A DNA stretch of 64,000 nt from Acidobacteriales bacterium 59-55 (GTDB taxonomy: Bacteria; Acidobacteriota; Terriglobia; Terriglobales; Acidobacteriaceae). Numbering within the stretch: the stretch's first letter is position 1; each line of letters starts with the position of its first letter. Location of the stretch: positions 1 to 64,000 of the forward strand of contig MKSV01000004.1 of NCBI GenBank assembly GCA_001897435.1, read 5' to 3'. Below, piece after piece: positions 50,136 through 59,437 of this stretch. Both the position numbers and the translations under genes were made by a program. The notes beneath the pieces are model-generated. The model was not told the origin of the DNA, did no database searches, and saw only the letters and a list, made by a program, of their open reading frames with translations.

Positions 50136-51761
50136 CTAGATCCCAATCGGATAGGGCTTCTCGTGCATCTCCTGCCCGGCGTTTCCGCTGCGTTCGAACC
50201 GTCCCTGCAGCAGGCTCAGCAGGCCCGTGTACCAGTAGCCGAAGACGAACAATAGCAGGAACGGCACGGTAAAGAAGTTCTCCGTCGACACGGCATACCA
50301 GACTGTCCACGCGAAGTAAGCGCCCAGCCCCAGCTCGATCCACGGCACGATACCCAGCCGCTTGCGGTAGACCTTGGCCTGGGACTTCTCGCCCTTCTGC
50401 TTCACCCTGTACTTCGGAGTCCGCGCAAACGCGCTCTTCACGCCGAACAGCGCCTCCATCACGGCCTTGGTGTTGGTGATGGTCAGGCCGATGCCGCCCA
50501 GCGCCAGCAGAAAGGGCACATAGAGGATCTTCTTGTGCCAGGCATGGGGGAACAGCTCCTTCTGGCTGACGAGGTAGAACGTCGAGACCGACATCGTGCT
50601 CGCCATGAACAGGGGGAAGTCGATCAGCAGCATTTGGAGATAGCCCTGCCAGCTTCGGATAATCATCGCCGGCATCAACAGAACGCTGAGCACGATCATG
50701 AGCGGGTAGCTGATGTTCGCCGTCAGGTGATACCACGCCTCCAGCTTGGTGTGCCAGCCCGCGTCGCTCCTGAGCACCTGCGGCAGAATCTTCTTCGCCG
50801 TCTGGATCAACCCCTTGGCCCAGCGCGCCTGCTGCGTCTTGAAGGCGGTCATCTCGATGGGCAGCTCGGCGGGACACTCGACATCCTGCAGATACTTGAA
50901 CTTCCATCCCACCAACTGCGCCCGGTAGCTCAGGTCGGTGTCCTCGGTCAGGGTATCGTGCTGCCAGCCGCCCGCCTCGCCGATGGTTTTGCGCCGCCAC
51001 ATGCCGGCCGTGCCGTTGAAGTTGAAGAAGACGCCGGAGCGGCTGCGGCCGCCATGCTCGAGCACAAAGTGCCCGTCTAGCAGGATCGCCTCCACCTGCG
51101 TCAGAAAGCTGTAGTTCCGGTTCAGGTGTGTCCACCGCGTCTGCACCATGCCGATCTCGGGCTCGGCAAAGTGATGCACCACCTGCATGATCCACTGCGG
51201 CGGAGGCACGAAGTCGGCGTCGAAGATCGCCACCAGTTCGCCTTTGGCGACATCGAGCCCCTTGTCGAGCGCACCGGCCTTGTATCCGTGCCGGTCGGTG
51301 CGGTGCAGATAGACGATCGGCTGCGGCGCCATTCCCATCGCGCCCGAGGCGTACCGCTCCACCAGATCGCGGGCTACGGTCCGGGTCTCGTCGGTCGAAT
51401 CGTCGAGCAACTGGATCTCGAACCGGTCGCGGGGGTAGTCGAGGTTGCAGATCGCCTCCAGCAGTCGGTCGACGACGAACTGCTCGTTGAAGATCGGCAG
51501 TTGAATGGTCACGAAGGGCAGCTCGCTCTCGGCAAAGCGCGCCGGCGGCTCATCCCACTTCGCCTGGTTCTTTTTATTCCTGTAGTAGAGCCACACCAAC
51601 TGGTAGCGATGGATGCCGTAGAACGCCAGGATCACCATCACGATGAAGTAGGGAATCAGCATGCACGTGTCGAAGGTGTTCCACCGGTAAAGGTGCTCGA
51701 ACGTCTTGTCGGCGTAGTGCGTCTTCCAATAGTGGCCCAGGCCATGCGGAGCCACCAGCAT
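50136..51761 (-). CDS. Family 2 glycosyltransferase, cellulose synthase/CslA-like processive enzyme
   Basis: 'DDSTDETR', 'AIFDADFVPPPQW', 'LTEDTDLSYRA', 'QQARWAKG' (D,D,D,QxxRW) plus TM helices; start ATG 51761. Confidence 0.93.
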   Translation of the reverse strand: MLVAPHGLGHYWKTHYADKTFEHLYRWNTFDTCMLIPYFIVMVILAFYGIHRYQLVWLYYRNKKNQAKWDEPPARFAESELPFVTIQLPIFNEQFVVDRLLEAICNLDYPRDRFEIQLLDDSTDETRTVARDLVERYASGAMGMAPQPIVYLHRTDRHGYKAGALDKGLDVAKGELVAIFDADFVPPPQWIMQVVHHFAEPEIGMVQTRWTHLNRNYSFLTQVEAILLDGHFVLEHGGRSRSGVFFNFNGTAGMWRRKTIGEAGGWQHDTLTEDTDLSYRAQLVGWKFKYLQDVECPAELPIEMTAFKTQQARWAKGLIQTAKKILPQVLRSDAGWHTKLEAWYHLTANISYPLMIVLSVLLMPAMIIRSWQGYLQMLLIDFPLFMASTMSVSTFYLVSQKELFPHAWHKKILYVPFLLALGGIGLTITNTKAVMEALFGVKSAFARTPKYRVKQKGEKSQAKVYRKRLGIVPWIELGLGAYFAWTVWYAVSTENFFTVPFLLLFVFGYWYTGLLSLLQGRFERSGNAGQEMHEKPYPIGI

Positions 51762-52077
51762 CGCGAGCGTGTTCGGGAGCGATTGAACGAAAGAAAACAG
51801 GAGATATCTCCGGCAAAGGTTACTTCGACCGATTCTACGCGAATCGGGCGCTTCGGCAGAATGGCGTCTTCGGTAATCCCTCGGCAAGGAATCGCCGGGG
51901 AACCTGTTTAAAAGCTCAAAGACCACATCCTCTGGACCGGCCCCGCCGCTTCATGGCACGCGAGGTTAACTGCTGCGATTCCGGCGGCGAGACGAGGAAA
52001 ACTCTCTCTTCAATCGCCCTACACTCGAATCGAGCCGCGCCGTGATGGATGCCGGACAGGCTACGGGGAAAATATTG

Positions 52078-53094
52078 ATGAAGCCTTTGATCGCTGCTCT
52101 CTTTGTTGTGTTTGTGTTCGGCAGCCTGAACGCGCAGAAGTTTGTGTGGCAGCCGTCGCCGGGCCATACGCAGGTGCCGATATGGCCGGGAGCGGCTCCC
52201 GATCCTCAGCCTATCGCAGGGCCGGAGTACGCAGTGACAGTCACGGGCAAGGATTTGGTTGCCGGCAAACCGTGGGTTGCGGTGGAGAACGCGTCGCGGC
52301 CTACGATGACTGTCTATCCGCCTAAGGGAAAGAACACCGGCGTCGCGGTGGTCGTGTTTCCCGGCGGCGGCTACACGATTCTGGCCATCGATCTGGAAGG
52401 CTCGGAGGTCTGCGACTGGCTGACATCGAAGGGGATTACATGCGTGCTGTTGAAGTATCGCGTGCCCGGCGAGGGCTTGTATCCGAAGTCGGCGTACCCG
52501 AAGTCGGGGCCGTATCCGGAGTCGCCGATGGCGCTCGAAGATGCGCAGAGGACGATGGGGCTGGTACGCTTTCACGCGGCGGAGTGGCACATCGATCCTC
52601 ACAAAATAGGCGTGCTTGGATTTTCGGCAGGCGGGCATCTGGTCGCGGCGATCAGTAACCACTACGCAAAGCGTTTGTACTCGGCTGTCGATGCCGCCGA
52701 CAAAGAGAGCTGCCGCCCGGACTTTGCCGTGCCCGTCTATCCCGGGCACCTGTCGCTTTCCGCGGCGGAGTGGGATGCCAGGCAGGGCACTAAAAAGTTC
52801 GTGGTTCCACATCCTGCGAATACCGATAAAAATCTTGGGTTGAATCCCAATCTTCATATCACCAGGCAGACGCCGCCCACCTTCCTGCTACAGAATGAGG
52901 ACGATCACGTGGATAACGTCAACGATTCGCTGGCTTACTACGTTGCATTGAAGAACGCCGGGGTTCCCGTGGAGATGCATCTGTATGCGCACGGTGGCCA
53001 CGCCTTCGGACTGCGGCGTACGAAGTTTCCGGCGACGCGCTGGCCGGAGTTGGTGGAGACGTGGCTGGGAACGATCGGCATGATTCCGCAGTAG
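52078..53094 (+). CDS. Secreted alpha/beta hydrolase (acetyl-esterase/BD-FAE-like)
   Basis: 'VVVFPGGGYTILAIDLEGSEVCDWLTSKGITCVLLKYRVP...LGFSAGGHLVAAISNHY...LLQNEDDHVDNVNDSLAYYVALKNAGVPVEMHLYAHGGHAFGLR'. Confidence 0.93.
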   Translation: MKPLIAALFVVFVFGSLNAQKFVWQPSPGHTQVPIWPGAAPDPQPIAGPEYAVTVTGKDLVAGKPWVAVENASRPTMTVYPPKGKNTGVAVVVFPGGGYTILAIDLEGSEVCDWLTSKGITCVLLKYRVPGEGLYPKSAYPKSGPYPESPMALEDAQRTMGLVRFHAAEWHIDPHKIGVLGFSAGGHLVAAISNHYAKRLYSAVDAADKESCRPDFAVPVYPGHLSLSAAEWDARQGTKKFVVPHPANTDKNLGLNPNLHITRQTPPTFLLQNEDDHVDNVNDSLAYYVALKNAGVPVEMHLYAHGGHAFGLRRTKFPATRWPELVETWLGTIGMIPQ

Positions 53095-53098
53095 ACGG

Positions 53099-54049
53099 CT
53101 AGCTTAAAAACATCGTCCGATACAGCGTGTCCCGCTGCACCGGCCTGAAGCCCGCGCCGCGAATGACCCGCCGCAGGTCTTCCTCGGTGGTGCCGTCGCT
53201 GCCCTCGAAGAGGACCGAGCCCACATCGTTGCCGCCGAACCGCAGCGCCATTTGCAGGACCTTCAGCCCCTGCGTCTCCAGGTCGGCCTGCACGTTTTCG
53301 ATGTTGTCGAGCGCCATCCGCGAGATGGCCAGCGTCTTCAGATACTCGACCGCCGTCGGCTTCTCGATGCCGCTGACCCCGGCCGCGCGCGGCTGAAAGC
53401 TCACCGGGGTAAAGGCGGTAAAGCCGCCGGTCTCCTCCTGCAACTGGCGAACGGCCTCCAGGTGATTCACGCGCTGCTCGAAGCTCTCTCCCGCGCCAAA
53501 GGTCATGCCTGCTGTCGTCCGGATTCCCAGCGCATGTGCTTCACGATGTACCTCCATCCAGCCCGGCACCGACCACTTGCCGCGCGCGCCGTGCTGGTGG
53601 ACAGCATCGTCCAGAACGCCCGCGTCGTCGCCGGGAATCGAATCGAGGCCGGCATCGCGCAGCCGCGCGATCGTCTCCCGCACCGTCAGACCGGAGTTTT
53701 GTGCGATCGTCAGAATCTCGCTCGCGGAAAAACAGTGCAGCCAAACGGCAGGGAACTGCTCCCTGACTCCGGCCAGCAGACGCTCGTACCCGTCGATCTT
53801 TTCGGTTTTCTGCTCGGAATCGACGGCTTCGCGCAAAGTGACGCCAGTGGCACCCCTGTCCACCGACTCGCGAATCCGCTCGCAGACGGCTTCGAAGTTT
53901 ACGCCTCCGCAGTCAATCTTTCGCTCGATGATGTAACTGGCCACACCCTCGGGATGCAGTCGCCGCCGCACCGCGTCGGCCTCCATGCCAATGCCAATCA
54001 AATCATCGCTGTTGAAGCAGTCCAGAGCTTGTTCGCGGCTAATCCCCAT
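53099..54049 (-). CDS. MqnC-like (dehypoxanthine futalosine cyclase family) protein lacking the radical-SAM CxxxCxxC motif
   Basis: 316 aa; 'SDDLIGIGMEADAVRRRLHPEGVASYIIERKI', 'LRDAGLDSIPGDDAGVL', 'HREAHALGIRTTAGMTFG', 'QEETGGFTAF', 'EYLKTLAISRMALDNIENVQADLETQGLKVLQMALRFGGNDVGSVL', 'GFRPVQRDTLYR' match the MqnC pattern; no CxxxCxxC present. Confidence 0.85.
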   Translation of the reverse strand: MGISREQALDCFNSDDLIGIGMEADAVRRRLHPEGVASYIIERKIDCGGVNFEAVCERIRESVDRGATGVTLREAVDSEQKTEKIDGYERLLAGVREQFPAVWLHCFSASEILTIAQNSGLTVRETIARLRDAGLDSIPGDDAGVLDDAVHQHGARGKWSVPGWMEVHREAHALGIRTTAGMTFGAGESFEQRVNHLEAVRQLQEETGGFTAFTPVSFQPRAAGVSGIEKPTAVEYLKTLAISRMALDNIENVQADLETQGLKVLQMALRFGGNDVGSVLFEGSDGTTEEDLRRVIRGAGFRPVQRDTLYRTMFLS

Positions 54050-54096
54050 CCTTCGATTCTACGATGGAGATGTACAGGAGATATCCAGCAGGTGTG

Positions 54097-54477
54097 TTAC
54101 CTGCCGCGCACCAGCAGCACGATCACCGCTGCCAGCAACGCCACGATCAGCGAGACGCCGAGCGTAACCCAACGCTTCAGGCTTGTCATCTGCGACTCCA
54201 GAGCCGTCACCCGCTCCACTGCCGTCGCCAGCCGCTTTACCTCATCGCCTACCCCGGCGATCTGCGCCTTCTGTTCTTCCAACTGGAGATAAAGCCCCGC
54301 GTGGGCCTTCGCCACCTGGCCCAGGTCGCCACGCACGCCCTCGGCCATAGCGGTCATGGCCGCTTCGGTGGCCCGGTCCGTCTTCGCCTTCGACGAGAAA
54401 TATTTGTCCGCCATCGGCAGCACCCGCGCCAGATGCGGAAGCAGCTCGACCAACTGTGCAAGCACTCTAGGCCACAT
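54097..54477 (-). CDS. Hypothetical coiled-coil protein with C-terminal TM helix
   Basis: 126 aa; helical 'QLEEQKAQIAGVGDEVKRLATAVERVTALESQMTSLKR' then 'WVTLGVSLIVALLAAVIVLLV'. Confidence 0.7.
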   Translation of the reverse strand: MWPRVLAQLVELLPHLARVLPMADKYFSSKAKTDRATEAAMTAMAEGVRGDLGQVAKAHAGLYLQLEEQKAQIAGVGDEVKRLATAVERVTALESQMTSLKRWVTLGVSLIVALLAAVIVLLVRGR

Positions 54478-54486
54478 GGATGCCCT

Positions 54487-54942
54487 CTATTTCTGCCATG
54501 CCACTCTTCCGCCGCGCCGCCGATAGATCAGGGTCCCGATCGACAACACCAGGATCGTGGTCATGATGCCCCACGACCATACGCAATAGATACACCACTT
54601 CTCCATGACGAACGCTTCGAGATAGCTCAGAAACGAGGCGAACATAAAGCCGATCTGCGCTGCCTCGAAGACCAGCCACCACCGCCCCATCAGCGCCAGC
54701 ACGGCGATGAGCGCATAGCCGATGATGCCGATCGTCGCCACGGGAATGTGCTTCGTTCCCGGAGCCTCGTCGAAGGTTTTCGGCGGAAAGACCGAGAACC
54801 GGCTGTGGTTGACCGACCCGCAATCCCAATGCTCGCTCACCGCGCAGGGAGGCGCCTTGGCCGGGTCCATGTTATGAATCCGCAGTCCCATCACACTTAC
54901 TGCCAGTCCCGCCAACGCCAGCAACGCCACCAGATATTTCAT
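54487..54942 (-). CDS. Vitamin K epoxide reductase (VKOR) family protein
   Basis: 151 aa four-TM; 'CAVSEHWDCGSVNHSRFSVF' loop cysteines and 'EKWCIYCVWSWGIMTTILV' CxxC. Confidence 0.92.
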   Translation of the reverse strand: MKYLVALLALAGLAVSVMGLRIHNMDPAKAPPCAVSEHWDCGSVNHSRFSVFPPKTFDEAPGTKHIPVATIGIIGYALIAVLALMGRWWLVFEAAQIGFMFASFLSYLEAFVMEKWCIYCVWSWGIMTTILVLSIGTLIYRRRGGRVAWQK

Positions 54943-54959
54943 CGCTCGATTCTACGACG

Positions 54960-55784
54960 TCACAGCCACTTTGCCAGCCGCTTCTTCATCACACGGATGG
55001 CATCGGCGCTCTCATCGACCATCAGGAACTCGCGCCCGTGCCTGGCCGCGGCCTCGCCGGCGGTGCCGCTGCCGGCAAAAAAATCGAGCACCCGCTCTCC
55101 CGGATTCGAGTGCACCTTCACGATCCGCTCCAGCACGCCCACCGGCTTCTGCGTCGCGTAGCCCGTCTTCTCCTTGCCCGTAGGCGAGACGATGGTGTGC
55201 CACCACACATCGGTCGGCGTCTTGCCCCGCGCCGCCTTTTCGGCGCCCACCAGCCCCGGAGCCATGTACGGGATGCGGTCACACTCCTCCAGGTTGAAGG
55301 TGTATCGCTCCGCGTCTTTCGTGTACCAGAGGATGTTGTCGTGCTTGGCCGGCCAGCGCTTCTTCGCCCGCGCCCCGTAGTCGTAGGCCCAGATGATCTC
55401 GTTCTGAAAGCATTCGCGCCCGAAGATCTCGTCGAGCATCACCTTGCAGTAGTGGACCTCGCGATAGTCAATATGAAAAAACAGCGATCCCGTCGCCGTC
55501 AGCACACGGTACGCCTCTTCGAGGCGCGGCCGCAGAAATCCGAGGAAGTCGTCGAACTGGTCCCCGTATCCCGAACCGCCTGCCTGCACCTTGAGCACCT
55601 CGGTGCGGTAGCGCCTGCCGCCAAAGCCCACGCGGTCTCCGGCGGCGTCCCGCACCGTCTTGATCTGCTTGCGGGCCTGCCGTTTGCCTGTATTAAATGG
55701 CGGATCGATATAGATCAGCTCCACCGATTCCGCCTTCATCCCCCGCAAAACTTCGAGGTTGTCCCCACGTACGATCCGGTTCAT
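54960..55784 (-). CDS. Site-specific DNA methyltransferase (N6-adenine/N4-cytosine, DPPF type)
   Basis: 'VELIYIDPPFNTGKRQ', 'EIIWAYDYG', 'ATQKPVGVLERIVKVHSNPGERVLDFFAGSGTAGEAAARHGREFLMVDES'. Confidence 0.94.
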   Translation of the reverse strand: MNRIVRGDNLEVLRGMKAESVELIYIDPPFNTGKRQARKQIKTVRDAAGDRVGFGGRRYRTEVLKVQAGGSGYGDQFDDFLGFLRPRLEEAYRVLTATGSLFFHIDYREVHYCKVMLDEIFGRECFQNEIIWAYDYGARAKKRWPAKHDNILWYTKDAERYTFNLEECDRIPYMAPGLVGAEKAARGKTPTDVWWHTIVSPTGKEKTGYATQKPVGVLERIVKVHSNPGERVLDFFAGSGTAGEAAARHGREFLMVDESADAIRVMKKRLAKWL

Positions 55785-55843
55785 CCGTTCTTTCCTCAGC
55801 ACCTAAACTAACCCAGCCTTTGCTTTAGAAGTAGGGCAAAGGG

Positions 55844-56044
55844 TTAGTTCGAAGGAGGGTCTCTACGCACGCGCTGGAAATCCACTGCGAACCCAACAGC
55901 GATAAAACCTAGAATGATTACGCCTCCTAACCCTGTCCAGTCATGTGCGGGAATTAGAGCAATTAGCCTCACGATGAATGCTGCACCCCAGCAAAGCACC
56001 ATAACGATGTCAACCGTTGTGCGGATTTTTCGAAACAGAGACAT
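55844..56044 (-). CDS. Small hypothetical membrane protein
   Basis: ORF with two hydrophobic segments (MSLFRKIRTTVDIVMVLCWGAAFIVRLIALI...VIILGFIAVGFAV). Confidence 0.45.
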   Translation of the reverse strand: MSLFRKIRTTVDIVMVLCWGAAFIVRLIALIPAHDWTGLGGVIILGFIAVGFAVDFQRVRRDPPSN

Positions 56045-56170
56045 GGCCATCGCTCGCAATCCTCTCACGCCGTAGCATCTCGTGTGCGAGCGGGAGTTAT
56101 GGTGCATGGCCCCTTTGCCCTCGCCGCCTCGCCGTGTATCTTTTTGTGCGAACGATTTTCATTCGCGACG

Positions 56171-56944
56171 ATGCCGTCAAACCATCTTATCCATGCCATG
56201 CTCTCTCACCCCGGCCTCGTCCGGCGGGGCAATGAAGATGCTTGCGCCGCCGCGCCCGAGGCCGGAGCCTTCGTCGTCTGCGATGGCATGGGCGGAGCCG
56301 CTGCCGGTGAAGTCGCCAGCCGCCTCGCAGCCGAGACCTTCCTTGCTCGTCTTACAGAGGCCGCCGCCGACAACGGCAGCCTCGCAGCCCACACTGAAGC
56401 CCGGCTTGGCGCCGCCGTCAATGCGGCCAATCAGGCGGTCTACCGGCAGTCGCGCCGCAGTCCAAAGCTCGCCGGCATGGGAACGACGCTGGTCGCGCTG
56501 GCCGCGCCCGATGCCGCCAACGCCATTTGGATCACTCACGTCGGCGACAGCCGCTGCTACCGCCTCCGCCATGGCCACCTGCAGCAATTGACTAACGACC
56601 ACTCGCTCGTAGCGGAGCAGCTTCGCGCCGGCCAGATCACTCCCACCCAGGCGGCCTGCTCGCCCATGCGGAATTACATTACCCGCGCCATCGGCTCGGA
56701 GAGCGATGTCGAAGCCGAGATTCAAAGCCGTCATGTCCAGACGGGTGACCTCTATCTGCTCGCCTCCGACGGCCTCACGCACGACGTTGCCGACATCGAG
56801 ATTGAAAGCATTCTCGCGGGAATTCCCATCCCCGCTACGCAGCCTGTTCTAGCCGAGACCTGCGAAGCCCTGATCTCCGCCGCCAACCGCAACGGCGGCC
56901 ACGACAACATCACGGTTCTGCTGGCGGCTGTCGCTGTTGGCTAA
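56171..56944 (+). CDS. PP2C-family serine/threonine protein phosphatase
   Basis: 'RRGNEDACAAAPEAGAFVVCDGMGGAAAGEVAS...ITHVGDSRCYRLRHGHLQQLTNDHSLV...LLASDGLTHDV...RNGGHDNITVLL'. Confidence 0.95.
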   Translation: MPSNHLIHAMLSHPGLVRRGNEDACAAAPEAGAFVVCDGMGGAAAGEVASRLAAETFLARLTEAAADNGSLAAHTEARLGAAVNAANQAVYRQSRRSPKLAGMGTTLVALAAPDAANAIWITHVGDSRCYRLRHGHLQQLTNDHSLVAEQLRAGQITPTQAACSPMRNYITRAIGSESDVEAEIQSRHVQTGDLYLLASDGLTHDVADIEIESILAGIPIPATQPVLAETCEALISAANRNGGHDNITVLLAAVAVG

Positions 56945-57086
56945 ACGGGGGATTCGGTCGGGGTGAAGGCATCCTTCGCTGTTCCAGATAGCGCGCGATT
57001 CGGGCCGATAATAGAACGAAGAAGCAGCCTCTCGTAGCCAGCCGCCGCGCTCATCCCGTAGACTTGTAGACCTCAGGGGAGACTCC

Positions 57087-57542
57087 ATGCCGCAAGAGCT
57101 TTACTTCGAAGATTTCTACGTCGGCCAGAAATTTCAATCGATCGGCGGAGCCAAGGTGACCGCCGAAGAGATCAAAGAGTTCGGGCAGAAGTACGATCCG
57201 CAGCCCTTCCACCTCGACGAGGCCGCCGGTGAGGGCTCCTTCTTCAAGGGGCTGGCCGCCTCGGGCTGGCTGACCGCCGCCATCGTCATGCGCCTGCGCG
57301 TGCAGAACATCACCGTGGCCGGCGGCATGATCGGCGCGGGCGTCGAAGAGATGCGCTGGACCACCCCGGTCCGTCCCGGCGACACCATCCACACCGAGAT
57401 CGAGGTCGTCGGCGTTCGCCAGTCGAACACGCGCAAGAACTACGGCGTCGTCCGCACCCGCACCCTCGCCTACAACCAGAACAACGAAGCCGTTCTGCGC
57501 AGTACGGTCAACTTCCTCGCTCCGCTGCGCACAGAGCAGTAG
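57087..57542 (+). CDS. MaoC family dehydratase
   Basis: 'YFEDFYVGQKFQSIGGAKVTAEEIKEFGQKYDPQPFHLDEAAGEGSFFKGLAASGWLTAAIVMRL'. Confidence 0.93.
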   Translation: MPQELYFEDFYVGQKFQSIGGAKVTAEEIKEFGQKYDPQPFHLDEAAGEGSFFKGLAASGWLTAAIVMRLRVQNITVAGGMIGAGVEEMRWTTPVRPGDTIHTEIEVVGVRQSNTRKNYGVVRTRTLAYNQNNEAVLRSTVNFLAPLRTEQ

Positions 57543-57701
57543 CTGCGCGCAAAGAGCTAACCGCAGGGCTGGAAATAAATCCGGGTGCCCCGCGTCCGGC
57601 TTTTGAGGATGCGAGTTTCCGCACCGTTCCCGCATCCTCATGGAACCATCTCCGGCACTCCATCCGCAATACTCACAACCCACCGGCGTATTCTGTAAAA
57701 C

Positions 57702-58667
57702 ATGATGCGGATGACAGTGCTCGCCTCCGGCTCCAAAGGCAACAGCACCGTCATCTCTTCCTCCCGCACCCGCGTTCTCGTTGACGCAGGCCTCTCCTGC
57801 CGCGAACTGCTCAAGCGCATGGCCCTCGCCGGAGAAGACGCCTCTACCCTCGACGCCATCCTCATCACGCACGAACATATCGACCATGTGGCCGGCCTCG
57901 CCGTGCTGGCACGCCGCCTCCGCATCCCTGTCTACATCACCGAGCCCACGCATCGCGCCTGGGTCCGTATGGTCACGCCGCGAACCACGATGACCTATGC
58001 CAAATGGCTCGATCATGTGCAGCGGGAAAAAGAGGCTCGCGCCGTCGCCGTCGCCGAAGGCAATCTGGAGATTGCAGCCGAAGCAGCCCCGGAATCGAGC
58101 GCCGCCGATCTCTGCGATCCTGCCCCCGGCAAACCGGCTCCCGTGACCAAATCCAACCCCGCTCACCTCCCCGCCGTCGAGTACTTCCACTCCGGCACCT
58201 GCTTTTCGATCGGCGACCTCGACATCACACCCTTCACCATCCCCCACGACGCCGCCGACCCCTGCGGCTTCGTCTTCACCGCCGAAGGCATTCGCATGGC
58301 GCTCGCCACCGACCTCGGCTACATGCCGCCCAACGTCAAGGCGGCCTTGAAGCGAATCGACGCCCTTCTGCTGGAATCCAACCACGATCTGGAGATGCTG
58401 CGCGACGGTCCCTACCCCTGGTCGGTCAAGCAGCGTGTCCTCTCCCGCGTCGGCCACCTCTCCAACCACGCGACGGCAGAGTTTTTATCGACCGACTATG
58501 ACGGCGGCGCGGCGTATATTGTTCTCGGCCACCTCTCCGAGTCGAATAACGTGCCCGAACTGGCCCGCATCGCCGCCGAACAGGCGCTCGCCAGCCATCC
58601 CACGTTGCTGGGCAATCGCGTCCTGCTGGCCATACAATCGGCCCCGCTCGCTCCCATCACGCTCTAG
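57702..58667 (+). CDS. MBL-fold metallohydrolase (YycJ/WalJ-like)
   Basis: 'MTVLASGSKGNSTVISSSRTRVLVDAGLSCRELLKRM...ILITHEHIDHVAGLAVLARR...LLESNHDLEML...GHLSNHATAEFL'. Confidence 0.94.
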   Translation: MMRMTVLASGSKGNSTVISSSRTRVLVDAGLSCRELLKRMALAGEDASTLDAILITHEHIDHVAGLAVLARRLRIPVYITEPTHRAWVRMVTPRTTMTYAKWLDHVQREKEARAVAVAEGNLEIAAEAAPESSAADLCDPAPGKPAPVTKSNPAHLPAVEYFHSGTCFSIGDLDITPFTIPHDAADPCGFVFTAEGIRMALATDLGYMPPNVKAALKRIDALLLESNHDLEMLRDGPYPWSVKQRVLSRVGHLSNHATAEFLSTDYDGGAAYIVLGHLSESNNVPELARIAAEQALASHPTLLGNRVLLAIQSAPLAPITL

Positions 58668-58773
58668 TTTTCGCCGTTTGTTTGCCTTAAAGAAGACCCA
58701 TCTTCATTACTGTTAAACGTATCTTTCTAATGCCTTTCGTGGTCCAACACGTTAGAATGAGGTTAACAAACCA

Positions 58774-59265
58774 ATGAATAAATCGGTCACAAGCCTCCCC
58801 GTCAAGCACCGCCAGCATCCCTCCTCCTGCACAGACCAGGTGGTCGGGGACATCCTTTCAGGGTGGAGGTACGATATCTCCAGCCTCTCTCCTGCCATGC
58901 GCACCGACTACGAGCAGCACTTTGTCGAGTGTGCTCACTGCCGCCGCCGCCAGACCGTCGCCCGCACCATCGACGTCCTGCTTATCGTCGTCAGCACCCT
59001 TTCGATCGTGGCCTTCCTACTGGCCGCCGTGGTCATCCACCGGGTCGAGCTGGTCACCCACATCTTCTCGCTGCACGTCCGCCTCTCCGAGACCCACGCC
59101 GTCGCCATCTCGCTCGAAGCCGTCGCCGTGGCCGGCATGGTCTTCTCCACCCTGATCTGGATCCTCGTCGCCATCGCCACTCCGCTGCCCGGCTTCCTCG
59201 GCGGCATCGTGCAGAAGCACATCCCCGCCGACATCCGCGACCGCTTCCACAAAAACGCCGCCTGA
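58774..59265 (+). CDS. Hypothetical two-TM protein with N-terminal zinc-finger-like motif
   Basis: 163 aa; 'DYEQHFVECAHCRRRQTVAR' zf-HC2-like HxxxCxxC; two TM segments. Confidence 0.6.
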   Translation: MNKSVTSLPVKHRQHPSSCTDQVVGDILSGWRYDISSLSPAMRTDYEQHFVECAHCRRRQTVARTIDVLLIVVSTLSIVAFLLAAVVIHRVELVTHIFSLHVRLSETHAVAISLEAVAVAGMVFSTLIWILVAIATPLPGFLGGIVQKHIPADIRDRFHKNAA

Positions 59266-59437
59266 CCTCAAGTCCTTTCAGAGAGATAGGCCTTAGAAGC
59301 TCCGCCCTGAGAGGCGGAGCCAACCCGAAGTGCGCTGCCTTCCATTTCCGAGATTGGCGTCGTCCGGCTCGACCTTGCTGCTGCACCTCCCGGATTTGTA
59401 ATCCATCTGCTCCCGCGATAGCGTAGAACGAACACAC

